64,000 nt of DNA from Cyclobacterium lianum (GTDB taxonomy: Bacteria > Bacteroidota > Bacteroidia > Cytophagales > Cyclobacteriaceae): contig NZ_FRCY01000021.1 in the NCBI RefSeq assembly GCF_900143075.1, positions 39,645 through 103,644 of the forward strand. Reading direction: 5' to 3'. The notes under the pieces are model-generated. The model was not told the origin of the DNA and did not search any database. It worked only from the letters and a program-made list of their open reading frames with translations. The position numbers were made by a program, and so were the translations under genes. Position 1 is the stretch's first letter, and the number at the start of each line of letters is the position of its first letter. Below, in pieces: positions 1 through 9,329 of this stretch.

Positions 1-502
1 TAATCGATAAAGGCTGTGTCACAACGGGAACGCCGCCAAAATACCTTACCAGATCAAAATAAAGCAATGCCCTGATTACTTTGGCCTCTGCCTTCATCCG
101 CTCTTTCGCCTGACTATTTTCAAAATCAACCCCCTCAATTCGCTGTAAAAAAATATTGCACCGGTAAATAGATTCATACAGGTCCGACCAGGCAGGAAAC
201 AATTGCGTGTTCTCCGGAGATTCGTTAAAGTGAAATATGGAGTGAAAATTATACAAGAGTGATTGCTGAAAGGAATTATCCGACCGTTGCTCTTTCATCA
301 ACATCGCATAGACACTGGTCTGAGTGGTTTGGAGCCCATCGTAAATCCCCATCAATGCCTGATTCAACTCATCTTCGCTGTTATAAAACCCTTCTACGCT
401 CCTTTCGGAAATGGGTGCCAGATTTAGAAAATCCTCAGAACAGGAAAAAAGAAAGATCAGGGAAATGGACGCATATTTATTTATAAATTTCATTTTTTTC
501 AT
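1..502 (-). CDS. SusD/RagB-family outer-membrane lipoprotein (N-terminal part, cut by window edge)
   Basis: This is the glycan-binding surface lipoprotein partner of the SusC channel encoded just upstream. About 167 residues are visible before the window ends. The N-terminus is a lipoprotein signal with the lipobox LFSC (Cys about residue 21), followed by the SusD start SEDFLNLAP and a TPR-like segment with the family signature ALLYFDLVRYFGG near residue 150. The start at 502 lies 3 bases after the SusC stop; an alternative Met is three codons further in. The arrangement SusC then SusD is the standard order, so the two are almost certainly co-transcribed. The ligand cannot be told from this fragment. 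Family assignment is secure; the rest of the gene lies outside the window. Confidence 0.9.
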   Translation of the reverse strand, partial: MKKMKFINKYASISLIFLFSCSEDFLNLAPISERSVEGFYNSEDELNQALMGIYDGLQTTQTSVYAMLMKEQRSDNSFQQSLLYNFHSIFHFNESPENTQLFPAWSDLYESIYRCNIFLQRIEGVDFENSQAKERMKAEAKVIRALLYFDLVRYFGGVPVVTQPLSI

Positions 503-505
503 TCT

Positions 506-3500
506 TTAAAATGTAACATTTAAACCCAAAACAAGTGATTTGGCCAATGGATACGTATTGGTAGCATCAATACCAGGTACCAGTAAGCTGTTGTTCCTCA
601 CTCCTGTCTGCGGGGTGCCAAAGTAGTTGTCTTTGGTGAATACATTTTCAGCACTTAGGTAAACTCTCAATCCGGCTATAGCACCACCTAAATTGTCCAG
701 AAGACTGTTGGGTGCGTTGTAGCCAAGCGTAACATTTCTGATCCTCCAAAAACTGCCATCAAACATCCAAAAGGTAGAGGGTGTGGTCAGGTTTGGTGTT
801 ACTGCGGCCCTGGGTGTTTTTCCGTCTCCCGGATTTTCCGGTGAAACATACCTGTTTCTCCAATATCCCAAAACGTTTCCTACATGCGACCTTCCCGCTC
901 CGCCCTGACTTTCATTAATTAACTCAAAGCCTGATTCACCATACACCATGGCACTTAAATCAAAACTTTTAAACTGTATGGTTTGGGTTAAACCCCAGGT
1001 ATAATCAGGCTGATTTTTCCCGACAATGGTTTTATCCTCATCGGTGATAACACCATCCTCGTTGGTATCGATATATTTTAGGTCACCGACACTTTGGGTC
1101 TTCGAGATGGGACTGGAGTTCAGCTCTTCTTCACTCATAAAAATCCCCGCAACAGGTATAAGGTAATAACTGCCAATGGGCGATCCTATTTGAGTGATGG
1201 TAACCGAGGTTCCTCTCGCAAATCCGGGGATAGGCGCACCCTCAGGACCTAACTCCAAAACGGTATTTCTATTGAATGCCAGATTTCCATCTATTCTCCA
1301 GGAAAAATCTCTGGTGCTAACGATTCTCGCTCCCAGTTCAAATTCCAATCCTTTATTTTCTACTTTGCCTATGTTTTGCAAGGAGCTGCTAAACCCGGAT
1401 ATAACTGGAATAGGCACGTTTAGAAGCAGATCGCTGGTAACACTTCGGTAGGCGTCTACACCAAGAGTAAACTGGTTTTCCAACAATCCGATGTCCATGC
1501 CAATGTTCAAGGTATTGTTTTTTTCCCAGCTCAATTCCGGATTACTAAAAGAGGAAGGACTCAAACCGCCAACTAATACACCAGACCCATCTCCGAGTAC
1601 ATAATTGGTTTGCGAAAGCGATCCTATATATCCATAATTGGGAATATTATAATTTCCGGTAGCGCCATAACTGGCTCTTAATTTCAGATTATTTACGAAT
1701 TCGATTGGATTCATAAATTCCTCCTCGGAAATCCGCCATCCTACCGAGGCAGAAGGAAACCAACCCCACTTATTGTTGCCACCAAATCTGGAGGAACCAT
1801 CTCTTCTGATACTTGCAGTAAACAGATACCGGTCGTTTAAACTGTAGGTTGCGCGGGAAAAATAGGACAACAGGCTGTGTTCACTTGCTGCGGAACGCGC
1901 TGCTATTAATTCGGTTCCGGCATTCAGCGTTTTGACCAAATCATCCGGAAATCCCCTCACTTCGCTAAAAGTACTTTCATTGTAAAATTTCTGTGCGGAA
2001 AAACCAGCAATAGCCGTAAAAAAATGATTGTCGGTGTTGACGGTATAATTCAACAAGGTTTCGTTCAATAAATTGGTATTTAGAAACGTAGAGGCTTGAG
2101 CAAAACTTCCGTTATCCCTGTTTACATTATTGGTTTTGTAGAAATTATTGTTGCCATTGGAATAATCCGCAGACGTAGCGTTTCTCAAACTTAAATTATT
2201 GGTCACCTCCAATTCTGCATAAAAACTACCAATTGTCCTGAATCTTTTGGTTTCATCGTCTGTCTCCTCCAGCCATGCCAGTGGATTGACAAGAATATCT
2301 GTTCGGGTATAAGGCTCACCTCCGGTTTCCACTGTCCCCAAATTTGGTTCTACAATGGGAGCCAAAAATTTTGCTCGTGAAACGGGTCCTCCTACGTCTT
2401 CTGCATCTGCCTCATTTTGAATAGAAAAACTAGGACTAATATTAAGACCCACCTTTACCCGATCGTGGATTTTGGTTTCCACATTGGCTTTAAATGAATA
2501 ACGGTTATAATCTGTATGCTTGATGACACCTTCCTGTTGGAAAACATCAGCATAAATATTATAGGTTGTATTTTCAGTTCCTCCGGAGATGGATAATTGT
2601 GAATTATGGATAGGGGCAGTCCGTGAAATCAGTGCCTGCCAATCCGTATCTGGGAAATTTTCAGGGTTAGATATCCATTCAGGATTAATCCTGGCACCTC
2701 CTGGCCTTTCGTCTAAGGGTACGATGGGATCCCCCCCATTTAGCAAATACGTATTGGTCCGTTCCTCCACCGCGAAATCGATCCATTCATCCCGGTTTAA
2801 GACATCGTAAGTTTCTGCCACCTGCTGAAATCCGTATCGGGTTTTAACCGATACACTGGGTGCTCCCCCTTTTCCTTTTTTTGTAGTTATTATCACCACT
2901 CCGTTGGCCCCCCTTGATCCATAAATCGCAGAAGCGGCGGCATCTTTCAAAACCTCAATACTTTCTATATTGCCCACCGCAATGTTGTCCAGATCTCCTG
3001 AAATCGGAACCCCATCTATTACATATAGTGGTTCAGAACCGGCTGTGATAGAGCCTGTCCCCCGCACCTTGATACTCAAAGGCCTACCCGGTTGACCCGA
3101 CACTTCCTGAACCCTCACCCCTGCTAAAGCGCCTATCAGGGCTTGATCCACTCGGGTAATGGTACCCGTTCGATCCTCCAATTTTTCTCCGGAAAGTTTA
3201 GATACGGCTGTGGTCAGATCCCTGCTTTTCTGCGTCCCATACCCCACTACCACCACTTCCTCCAGGGACGATTGATCCTCCGTAAGCGTAATGGACAAAT
3301 CCGTTTGGTTCCCAACGGTAATGCGCTGAGACTGGTAACCGATAAATGAAATCACCAATACGGCCCCTTCTTCTGCTTCCAGACTGAAATTGCCATCGAT
3401 GTCAGTAGCTGTGCCCGAAGACGTACCTTCGATCAACACAGTGGCACCGGGAATAGGATCGCCATTTTCGTCGGTTACGGTGCCCCTTATTTCTATGTCG

Positions 3501-3901
3501 GCCTCTGAAACTGACACCAGCGGCGTCTGCGGCTCTTTGCTGGACTTTTGTACGTGAATATTATGGTTGATTTGCTTGAAATCCAATCCAGACTGCCTGG
3601 CTATGGCCACCAGTACCTCATACAGGCTTTGGTCCTTGTCTTCAACGGAAACAGGAGGTAAATTCCTGACTTCTCTTGTAAGGTATACAAACGTGTAATC
3701 GGATGCAGCTTCGATTTTCCTGAATGCCTCTTTGACAGTTACCCCTTCCAGGGGCAAACTGACCACTACCTCTTCAATGCTTTTGATCTGGGCATTGCCA
3801 TTAGAGGCCAATAAAAAGCCCATGGTCATACACTGGAAAAGAAATGCATAGGTAAATAATTTGCTCATGCGTATAACATGCCTAAGTATAAGATTTTTCA
3901 T
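506..3901 (-). CDS. SusC/RagA-family TonB-dependent outer-membrane transporter
   Basis: A 1131-residue TonB-dependent channel that imports oligosaccharides or similar ligands through the outer membrane together with SusD. Domains in order: signal peptide (about 1-38), STN domain (about 40-120) used for signalling to FecR, a carboxypeptidase-regulatory-like beta domain (about 135-205), the conserved EEVVVVGYG segment (about 213-222), the plug domain with YVIDGVP and GSRGANGVV, and a long beta-barrel ending in an aromatic residue (NVTF). The STN domain marks it as a transducer-type receptor, which fits the FecR and ECF sigma genes upstream on the same strand. Its substrate is unknown. The length is usual for the family and I see no damage. 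Confidence 0.96.
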   Translation of the reverse strand: MKNLILRHVIRMSKLFTYAFLFQCMTMGFLLASNGNAQIKSIEEVVVSLPLEGVTVKEAFRKIEAASDYTFVYLTREVRNLPPVSVEDKDQSLYEVLVAIARQSGLDFKQINHNIHVQKSSKEPQTPLVSVSEADIEIRGTVTDENGDPIPGATVLIEGTSSGTATDIDGNFSLEAEEGAVLVISFIGYQSQRITVGNQTDLSITLTEDQSSLEEVVVVGYGTQKSRDLTTAVSKLSGEKLEDRTGTITRVDQALIGALAGVRVQEVSGQPGRPLSIKVRGTGSITAGSEPLYVIDGVPISGDLDNIAVGNIESIEVLKDAAASAIYGSRGANGVVIITTKKGKGGAPSVSVKTRYGFQQVAETYDVLNRDEWIDFAVEERTNTYLLNGGDPIVPLDERPGGARINPEWISNPENFPDTDWQALISRTAPIHNSQLSISGGTENTTYNIYADVFQQEGVIKHTDYNRYSFKANVETKIHDRVKVGLNISPSFSIQNEADAEDVGGPVSRAKFLAPIVEPNLGTVETGGEPYTRTDILVNPLAWLEETDDETKRFRTIGSFYAELEVTNNLSLRNATSADYSNGNNNFYKTNNVNRDNGSFAQASTFLNTNLLNETLLNYTVNTDNHFFTAIAGFSAQKFYNESTFSEVRGFPDDLVKTLNAGTELIAARSAASEHSLLSYFSRATYSLNDRYLFTASIRRDGSSRFGGNNKWGWFPSASVGWRISEEEFMNPIEFVNNLKLRASYGATGNYNIPNYGYIGSLSQTNYVLGDGSGVLVGGLSPSSFSNPELSWEKNNTLNIGMDIGLLENQFTLGVDAYRSVTSDLLLNVPIPVISGFSSSLQNIGKVENKGLEFELGARIVSTRDFSWRIDGNLAFNRNTVLELGPEGAPIPGFARGTSVTITQIGSPIGSYYLIPVAGIFMSEEELNSSPISKTQSVGDLKYIDTNEDGVITDEDKTIVGKNQPDYTWGLTQTIQFKSFDLSAMVYGESGFELINESQGGAGRSHVGNVLGYWRNRYVSPENPGDGKTPRAAVTPNLTTPSTFWMFDGSFWRIRNVTLGYNAPNSLLDNLGGAIAGLRVYLSAENVFTKDNYFGTPQTGVRNNSLLVPGIDATNTYPLAKSLVLGLNVTF

Positions 3902-3996
3902 ATCTTTACATGGTTTATTTTGGCTATTGTGTAAATGGTTGAATAAACTGGCATCGGGTACTGATTGGCGTCAAATGCCCCGATGTTGTACTGCTT

Positions 3997-4029
3997 CCGA
4001 GGGTGTTACAGCACCTTCGGTTTTTTTTT
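3997..4029 (+). terminator. Hairpin plus T9 in the fecR-susC gap
   Basis: Imperfect 9-10 bp arms (CCGAGGGTG / CACCTTCGG, one G-T pair) around a short loop are followed on the plus strand by nine T. In form this is an intrinsic terminator reading right, against the direction of the flanking genes, so it could stop antisense transcription. Alternatively it acts as a hairpin in the 5' leader of susC. A comparable hairpin sits in the equivalent gap of the second Sus locus at 27227. Confidence 0.4.
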
Positions 4030-4070
4030 GTTTTTCTGAATTAGTTTTTCATAGGCAGATTACTTTTGGG

Positions 4071-5162
4071 TTATTTGTTGAATTTTATACTGACCTGGTC
4101 TTTGCCGATCAGGAAATCAATCCCTGCGGTATAGCTCAGGCCTTCCAGTACGTTTTCCAGTGTCTCATTATGGAATTTGCCCGAAAGATGCATTCCGGGT
4201 TTAGGTTGGTTTTGAAAGTGAATCCTGACACCGTACCAGTTTTCAAGGGCCCTTATGGCTTCCGCCAACTTCGTATCATCAAACAGGATGGTTTTTCTCG
4301 TCCAGGCCAGAATGGCATCTTCATCAAATTCAGTCCTGGAAATCAGCCTTTTGTCCGTACTGATACTTATGGCTTCTTTTGGGGCCAATAAAATTTCTTC
4401 ATTTTTTAAATCTGGAAATGCAATGGATACCTTTCCAGTTACCAGGGATATCATTTGCTTTTCCCCCTTGTAGGCCATGATATTAAAGGAAGTCCCCAAT
4501 GCTGTGGTATTGACCCCTCCTGCATGTACCGTAAAGGGCCGATCCGGGTCATGGGCAACTTCAAAATAGGCTTCACCTTCCAAAAAAACATCCCGAACGG
4601 CTTTGAATCTGTTCTCCTCATAGGACAAACTGCTTCCCGCGTTGAGCATCACCCGGGTACCATCGGCCAGAGAAATACTAGATTTTACCCCAGGTGGATT
4701 ATTGAAAACAACATTTTTAACGGGTTGGGGTATTTCTGCAGTGGGTTCAGGCAACATATAGCGGCTCGCTAAAAAACCTAAACCAAGTGCTACCAGCAAT
4801 ATAGAGGCAATGCGCCAGAAATATCCCAATTGAAAAGCAGCCTTTGTGCTTGTAATTTGCGCTTGTACCATCCCTTGCCGGATAGGAACTACCTTTCCAA
4901 ATTGCTTTTGTTGGTCTTCCTTAGTGGTTTCGGTCTCTATTTTGTCCCATATCTCCTTATATTCCTTATTCTGAAGCGGGTATTGGTTTGAAAACAACTC
5001 CAGAATAAGTTCCCTGGCCAGCTCAACATCCGTTACAGATGCCGGGTTAGCGGACAAATATTGCTTCCAGGTCTTGTTAAGTTCTGGATCCGGGTATAAT
5101 ACCCATTTCCTAAACTCCGGGTTTAGTACGAGGCTCTTGACTGTATCGTTGTAAATATCCAT
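4071..5162 (-). CDS. FecR-family anti-sigma factor
   Basis: Inner-membrane regulator that holds or activates the ECF sigma factor encoded upstream and receives a signal from the STN domain of the SusC receptor. It has 363 residues: a cytoplasmic N-terminal region that would bind sigma, one membrane segment at about 114-136 (ILLVALGLGFLASRYM), a periplasmic FecR domain from about residue 155 (ISLADGTRVMLNAGS, then the FEVAHDPDRPFTVH type core), and the C-terminal DUF4974 domain (about 290-360) typical of Bacteroidota FecR proteins. It lies 169 bp before susC. Unusually, the sigma gene is over 1 kb away because of a repeat-filled spacer. Family call is secure; the signal is unknown. Confidence 0.95.
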   Translation of the reverse strand: MDIYNDTVKSLVLNPEFRKWVLYPDPELNKTWKQYLSANPASVTDVELARELILELFSNQYPLQNKEYKEIWDKIETETTKEDQQKQFGKVVPIRQGMVQAQITSTKAAFQLGYFWRIASILLVALGLGFLASRYMLPEPTAEIPQPVKNVVFNNPPGVKSSISLADGTRVMLNAGSSLSYEENRFKAVRDVFLEGEAYFEVAHDPDRPFTVHAGGVNTTALGTSFNIMAYKGEKQMISLVTGKVSIAFPDLKNEEILLAPKEAISISTDKRLISRTEFDEDAILAWTRKTILFDDTKLAEAIRALENWYGVRIHFQNQPKPGMHLSGKFHNETLENVLEGLSYTAGIDFLIGKDQVSIKFNK

Positions 5163-5376
5163 TCAGGCGTGATTTCACAGATAGGTGTCGGACAAACCAG
5201 AAATCTATCCTTTGTTTTTTGATTATTTTAAAAAATTATCACCGGTAACTGCTTTTCAGGGGTGAGCGTTCGATTTAAGATCGTCCTTTATAACCAGTTG
5301 GTTTATTAGAGATTTCCACGGCTTGCAAAGCACAACCCTACTCTAAGCCCACCGATCTCTTTTTTATTAAATACCT

Positions 5377-6168
5377 GTAAATCTATGTATTGAAAAACCC
5401 ACATCGTCATCCCGATTTCTCCGTATTTTTTTAAATATTAGGTCTATCGGTGACGGATTCTTGCGTCACTGCGAGGGTGCGTTTTCAAATAATAAATAGT
5501 ATTGACAACATTACTCGCACCCGCGGCAGTCTCAACGAATACACAGGCGAATTTCCGGTCTTCCTGTTTTTTTCGATGGACTTTGGTTCACTCTCTGGTT
5601 CAGATTGCTTCGCGGGGCTACCGATGACGAGTATATTAAAAAATTGTAAATCAATGTATTAAAGAATCAACACTATCATCCTGATTGGTGTATTTTCTAA
5701 ATGCTTAGCCTACCGGTGACATAATTGAATCAGTAATTTTTTATAAAGAAGAAACCCTAAAAAATCTGTTAAATTTAAGAAGAGATAAATTTAACTACGC
5801 AAAGAGCGCAGGCCCGACAAAAAACCGGGGTGCGCAGGAGGCTTGTGGGAGGAAGGATTTTTTTGTCTTGATTTTTTGGTACTTTTTCATCAAAGCCTGC
5901 CCCGAGCAGCGAAGCGAATCGGGGGAAAAAGTACAGAGAATAAGAGGCTTACCAGATGATGTTTAGATCTAATCCTGATAAAACCAACAATAACCTTATA
6001 TCCCGTTTATTGCAAAATACCAATCGTCATCCTGATTCCAGCGTTTTTTAAAATGTTAAATCTCGCGATGACGAGTTTCCCAAATAATCGAAATTCATTA
6101 TGTTCAAAAAAAACCTCGTCATCCTGATTTCTACTTTTAAAAGAAGTTAGTTCTACAGATGACGGATT
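5377..6168. repeat. Four degenerate 70-80 bp inverted-repeat elements in the sigma-fecR spacer
   Basis: The gene-free stretch 5163-6194 contains at least four related units at about 5377-5455, 5643-5720, 6007-6077 and 6097-6168. Each has a left end like CGTCATCCTGATT, an AT-rich middle, and a right end like GATGACG or GGTGACG, which pairs with the left end. The first two also share a leader resembling TGTAAATCaATGTATT. Between units 1 and 2 lies a longer element starting GTCACTGCGAGGG and ending GCTTCGCGG...GATGACG, which resembles the widespread REP-like GTCATTGCGAG repeats. No coding signal is seen in the whole stretch. Confidence 0.6.
5879..5934. repeat. Long compound hairpin in the sigma-fecR spacer
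   Basis: Two nested perfect inverted repeats are present: GTACTTTTT at 5879-5887 pairs with AAAAAGTAC at 5926-5934, and inside it CCCCGA at 5900-5905 pairs with TCGGGG at 5919-5924. Such GTACTTTTT-type palindromes look like dispersed non-coding repeats of Bacteroidota rather than a terminator of a neighbouring gene. Confidence 0.5.
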
Positions 6169-6194
6169 TATTATTTAATTATCCCGATTTCCCA

Positions 6195-6800
6195 TTACAA
6201 AGAAAAATAAAGTGAGATAAGGAGGAGGTACAGTTTTTTTAAATTGCAGATGGCCTTCCAGCTCAGTGTATATACGGATTGCACATTGATCCCCATCAGC
6301 CTGGCAACCTGTTCATTGGGAAGGTTATCGAAAAACACGTAGCGGATTACTTCCATTTGTCTGGGAGGAAGCTTGGAAAGTGCTGCTGATAATCTGGAGT
6401 TGTTGGCTTCTTCCTGATGAATATGAATGACCCCAGCCTCAGCGTCATTCTGAAAATAGAGCGCATTTGCACCCAGTTCCTGATCTTTGGCATTTCGTTT
6501 TTTTTCCCTACCTATTTCCTTTTTGATTTTATTGGAAAGGGCTTTAAAAACATAGACTTTTACATTTTTAACGGATGTTCCGTTTCTCCTGTACCGCCAA
6601 ATCTCGATAAAAAGTTCCTGAATACAATCTTTGACCAGATTTCGATCCGGAACAATCGAAAGCCCAAAAACCATCATTTCGCTGACAAATAAATCGTAAA
6701 GCCCCTTCAAGCCCGTTTTGTCGTCCAGCTGAATTCGCCTCCAATATTCCTTACTTTCAGCAAGCGCGCTATCATCAATATGGGAATGAGGTATGGTCAA
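6195..6800 (-). CDS. ECF-type RNA polymerase sigma factor
   Basis: A 201-residue extracytoplasmic-function sigma factor. Region 2 is visible at about residues 55-75 (LVKDCIQELFIEIWRYR), and region 4 with the helix-turn-helix at about 140-190 (LPPRQMEVIRYVFF, then EQVARLMGINVQSV). The linker between is short, as usual for this class. It is the first gene of the locus sigma-FecR-SusC-SusD on the minus strand, so it should direct expression of the Sus genes when FecR is triggered. The 1.03-kb gap to fecR is abnormal; in the second locus of this window the same gap is only about 260 bp. The C-terminus is hydrophobic (LYLLLISLYFSL). Confidence 0.93.
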   Translation of the reverse strand: MTIPHSHIDDSALAESKEYWRRIQLDDKTGLKGLYDLFVSEMMVFGLSIVPDRNLVKDCIQELFIEIWRYRRNGTSVKNVKVYVFKALSNKIKKEIGREKKRNAKDQELGANALYFQNDAEAGVIHIHQEEANNSRLSAALSKLPPRQMEVIRYVFFDNLPNEQVARLMGINVQSVYTLSWKAICNLKKLYLLLISLYFSL

Positions 6801-7136
6801 TTTGGGTTTGTTTGGGTTTAGTTTTCAATAATAGTAAAAAATTTTGCAAGACCAGACCTTAATTGTTATTTAAATCGCATATACCAGGCATTGTTATACA
6901 TTTGATTCCTGATACTTATTTTTTGAAGCTCTCCCTCTTATTGGAAAAAAGTCAGCAGAACAAAATAATATCACCGGAAACTCTTGTTTACAGTCTCTTT
7001 TTTTTCTTTATCAATAAATACCAGCGAAACGTGTGATCTTTTATAAACTACCTTCTTTCCTGTGATGAGGCAGCCAGTGCACCAACGGTATTTGCGACAG
7101 ACCGACCCAGTCCAGTACATGACAAAATAATTGGGG
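6801..7136. other. Intergenic stretch without recognised content
   Basis: This 336-bp AT-rich gap separates the sigma gene from the oxidoreductase gene upstream on the same strand. It should hold the promoter of the sigma gene. A short minus-strand frame at about 6971-7216 runs into the oxidoreductase gene and has no family features, so I do not call it. Confidence 0.4.
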
Positions 7137-8540
7137 CTAACTATTAAATGAATAGGGTTCTCTGTAAACTTTTGACAGGTAACTGTCTGCTTCAGAATCA
7201 TTGGCAAAATTTTCACTATCCCCCATAAACCTCAATTCCCGCCTGACCAGGTAGGATATATTGGCCAGCAGCGGCAAAGCTGAGGAATAAAAACCCTCTT
7301 GCATGTTGCATTGGAGCTGATTTTGATCTCCGGAACGAATGGCGTCCAGGAAGTTGGAAAAGAGCGTCGCTTCAGATCCGGAAGGTTTTTCGCCGGAACT
7401 CGCAAATGGCTTGGTATCGCGATGATGAAATGCCCTCCATTCCGTACCTGCAATTTCCAGCCAGCCTTCAGTGCCGTAAAACAGGTTACCTACTTCCCTG
7501 CCATCACTCCCCTCCTGATTGGTATACCTGCCCCTGGCTTCATATTCCAGCATGGTGCCATCGGCATAATTAAAAATTGCGGTTTGTACATTTGGGGTTT
7601 CCTGCATGGACTGGTCGTGCCCATAGGTCTTTACATCGCCATAGACAAAGGTACCGGGAGTGCAATCACCTGGATTACATTTATCCTTGTCAAAACCAAA
7701 AATACCTCCACTGGAGTATACCGTTTCGGGATGCTCGTACTTCTGCAATCCCCAGCGTGCGATGTCCAGTTGGTGTGTGCCGGTATTACCCGAATCACCA
7801 TTGCCCGTATCCCAGAACCAATGCCAGTTGTAATGACTTCGCTTCTCGTTGTAGGGTCGGTAAGGGGCCGGACCCAGCCAAAGATCATAATGTAAGGAAT
7901 CCGGAGGCATGCTGTCTTTCGCCGTACCGTAAGAGTTGCGCAGCTTGTAAGTAAGGGCGCGAGCCATGTACAATTTCCCTATTCCCCCTTCATGCAGAAA
8001 TTGTACCGCATCCCTAACATTAGTATATGCACGATTGGTCAAACCCACCTGTACGGTCAGGCCCGACTTTTGGGCTGCCTCCACCATTTTTCTACCTTCC
8101 CATAGGGTATGAGATGCTGGCTTTTCCACATAAACATGCTTTCCTGCCTCACAGGCCCAAACTGTAGCCAGCGCATGCCAATGATTGGGTGTTGCCATGG
8201 AGACTGCATCGATTTCTTTGTCTTCCAGCACTCTCCTCAGGTCCCATTCCAATTGGGGCCGGGCGCCGGTTTTCTCTTCTACCAGCTTGGATTTTTCATT
8301 GAAAAGGGCTTCATCGGCATCGCAAAGAACTCTTATGGTCAGGTTATGACTATCTTTGAGACTGCAATAATTGTTGATATGCACCGTACCTTGGTTACGG
8401 ATACCGATCTGAGCCAGGTTGATGCGGTCATTAGCACCCATAATGGAGGCATAACTCTTTGCACTGAATCCAAGACCGCCCATACTTATTCCAGCAGAGC
8501 TGATTGTGGTCTTCTTTAAAAATTCCCGGCGGTTTGTCAT
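7137..8540 (-). CDS. Secreted Gfo/Idh/MocA-family oxidoreductase
   Basis: A 467-residue NAD(P)-dependent sugar oxidoreductase of the exported type. The N-terminus has a Tat-like leader (NRREFLKK, then a hydrophobic stretch, cleavage likely near residue 30). The Rossmann domain shows LAQIGIRNQG in place of the usual GxGxxG and the family hallmark VYVEKPASH at about residue 135. The C-terminal alpha/beta domain carries the conserved HYNWHWFWDTGNGD and GTHQLDIARWGL segments, as in the many secreted Bacteroidota and Planctomycetota paralogues. Such enzymes oxidise or reduce sugars at C3 in 3-keto-glycoside pathways; that role here is inferred. It is transcribed away from the sigma gene at 8754 and may stand alone. 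Confidence 0.93.
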   Translation of the reverse strand: MTNRREFLKKTTISSAGISMGGLGFSAKSYASIMGANDRINLAQIGIRNQGTVHINNYCSLKDSHNLTIRVLCDADEALFNEKSKLVEEKTGARPQLEWDLRRVLEDKEIDAVSMATPNHWHALATVWACEAGKHVYVEKPASHTLWEGRKMVEAAQKSGLTVQVGLTNRAYTNVRDAVQFLHEGGIGKLYMARALTYKLRNSYGTAKDSMPPDSLHYDLWLGPAPYRPYNEKRSHYNWHWFWDTGNGDSGNTGTHQLDIARWGLQKYEHPETVYSSGGIFGFDKDKCNPGDCTPGTFVYGDVKTYGHDQSMQETPNVQTAIFNYADGTMLEYEARGRYTNQEGSDGREVGNLFYGTEGWLEIAGTEWRAFHHRDTKPFASSGEKPSGSEATLFSNFLDAIRSGDQNQLQCNMQEGFYSSALPLLANISYLVRRELRFMGDSENFANDSEADSYLSKVYREPYSFNS

Positions 8541-8753
8541 GAGTTAAAGTTATTTTTGGTGAATGATCGGGATATTAATCATTTATTTTAATTTTTTAAA
8601 ATCAAAGCAACTATTTTTGGCCCTTCAATAATTAAATTTTCGCCCTAACACAGTTGAAATGTAATTGCCTTTTTTTGAAATTTTTACGATAACTAAAAAT
8701 TTTTCTATTGGCAGGCAACCCCCCTTGCCCTTTTACCCGTGATGTAAATACAT

Positions 8754-9329
8754 ATGCATCTGCACGAATCTCCTAAGTTAAAAAAACTCATTGACCAATG
8801 TTGCCGGGGTCAGACAAAGGCCCAGTATGCACTGTTCAAACAAACGTATTCCTATGCCATGGGAATTTGCGCACGCTTTTCCTCAGGCCCTGAAGAAGCC
8901 AAGGAAATTCTCAATGATGGTTTTCTGAAGGTGTTCACCCAAATCAAACGCTATTCTCCGGACTTATCCTTTGCCGGCTGGATCCGGCGGATCATGATCA
9001 ATACGGCCATTGACCATTACAGGAAAAACAAAAAATACACCGAAAGCCATACAGGTATCGAACAGGTTCCCGACAGACCTGATATGAACCATACACTGGC
9101 TCAGATGCATTCAGAGGATATTCTCCAATTGGTACAAGACCTTCCCCCGGCTTACCGGATGGTATTCACCTTACATGTGGTAGAGGAATTCAGCCACAAG
9201 GAGATCGCCGGAATACTTGGAATTTCCATGGGTACTTCCAAATCAAACCTCTCCAAGGCAAGGCTGAGACTTCAGCAGGCGTTAAACAAAATATCCACTT
9301 CAACAGAACAGGTATATGGAAAAGAATAA
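8754..9329 (+). CDS. ECF-type RNA polymerase sigma factor
   Basis: A 191-residue ECF sigma factor with region 2 at about residues 25-95 (PEEAKEILNDGFLKVF, AGWIRRIMINTAIDHYRK) and region 4 at about 125-175 (LPPAYRMVFTLHVVEEFSHKEIA, then the helix-turn-helix GISMGTSKSNLSKAR). The gene ends 14 bp inside the next gene, which indicates translational coupling with its probable anti-sigma partner. It belongs to a different branch from the two Sus-associated sigma factors of this window. The start at 8754 follows an A/T-rich leader without a Shine-Dalgarno sequence, as is normal here. Confidence 0.93.
   Translation: MHLHESPKLKKLIDQCCRGQTKAQYALFKQTYSYAMGICARFSSGPEEAKEILNDGFLKVFTQIKRYSPDLSFAGWIRRIMINTAIDHYRKNKKYTESHTGIEQVPDRPDMNHTLAQMHSEDILQLVQDLPPAYRMVFTLHVVEEFSHKEIAGILGISMGTSKSNLSKARLRLQQALNKISTSTEQVYGKE

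Noticed and set aside
6971..7216. 81-residue minus-strand frame overlapping the end of the oxidoreductase gene
   Set aside because: It overlaps a secure gene in another frame and shows no domain features.
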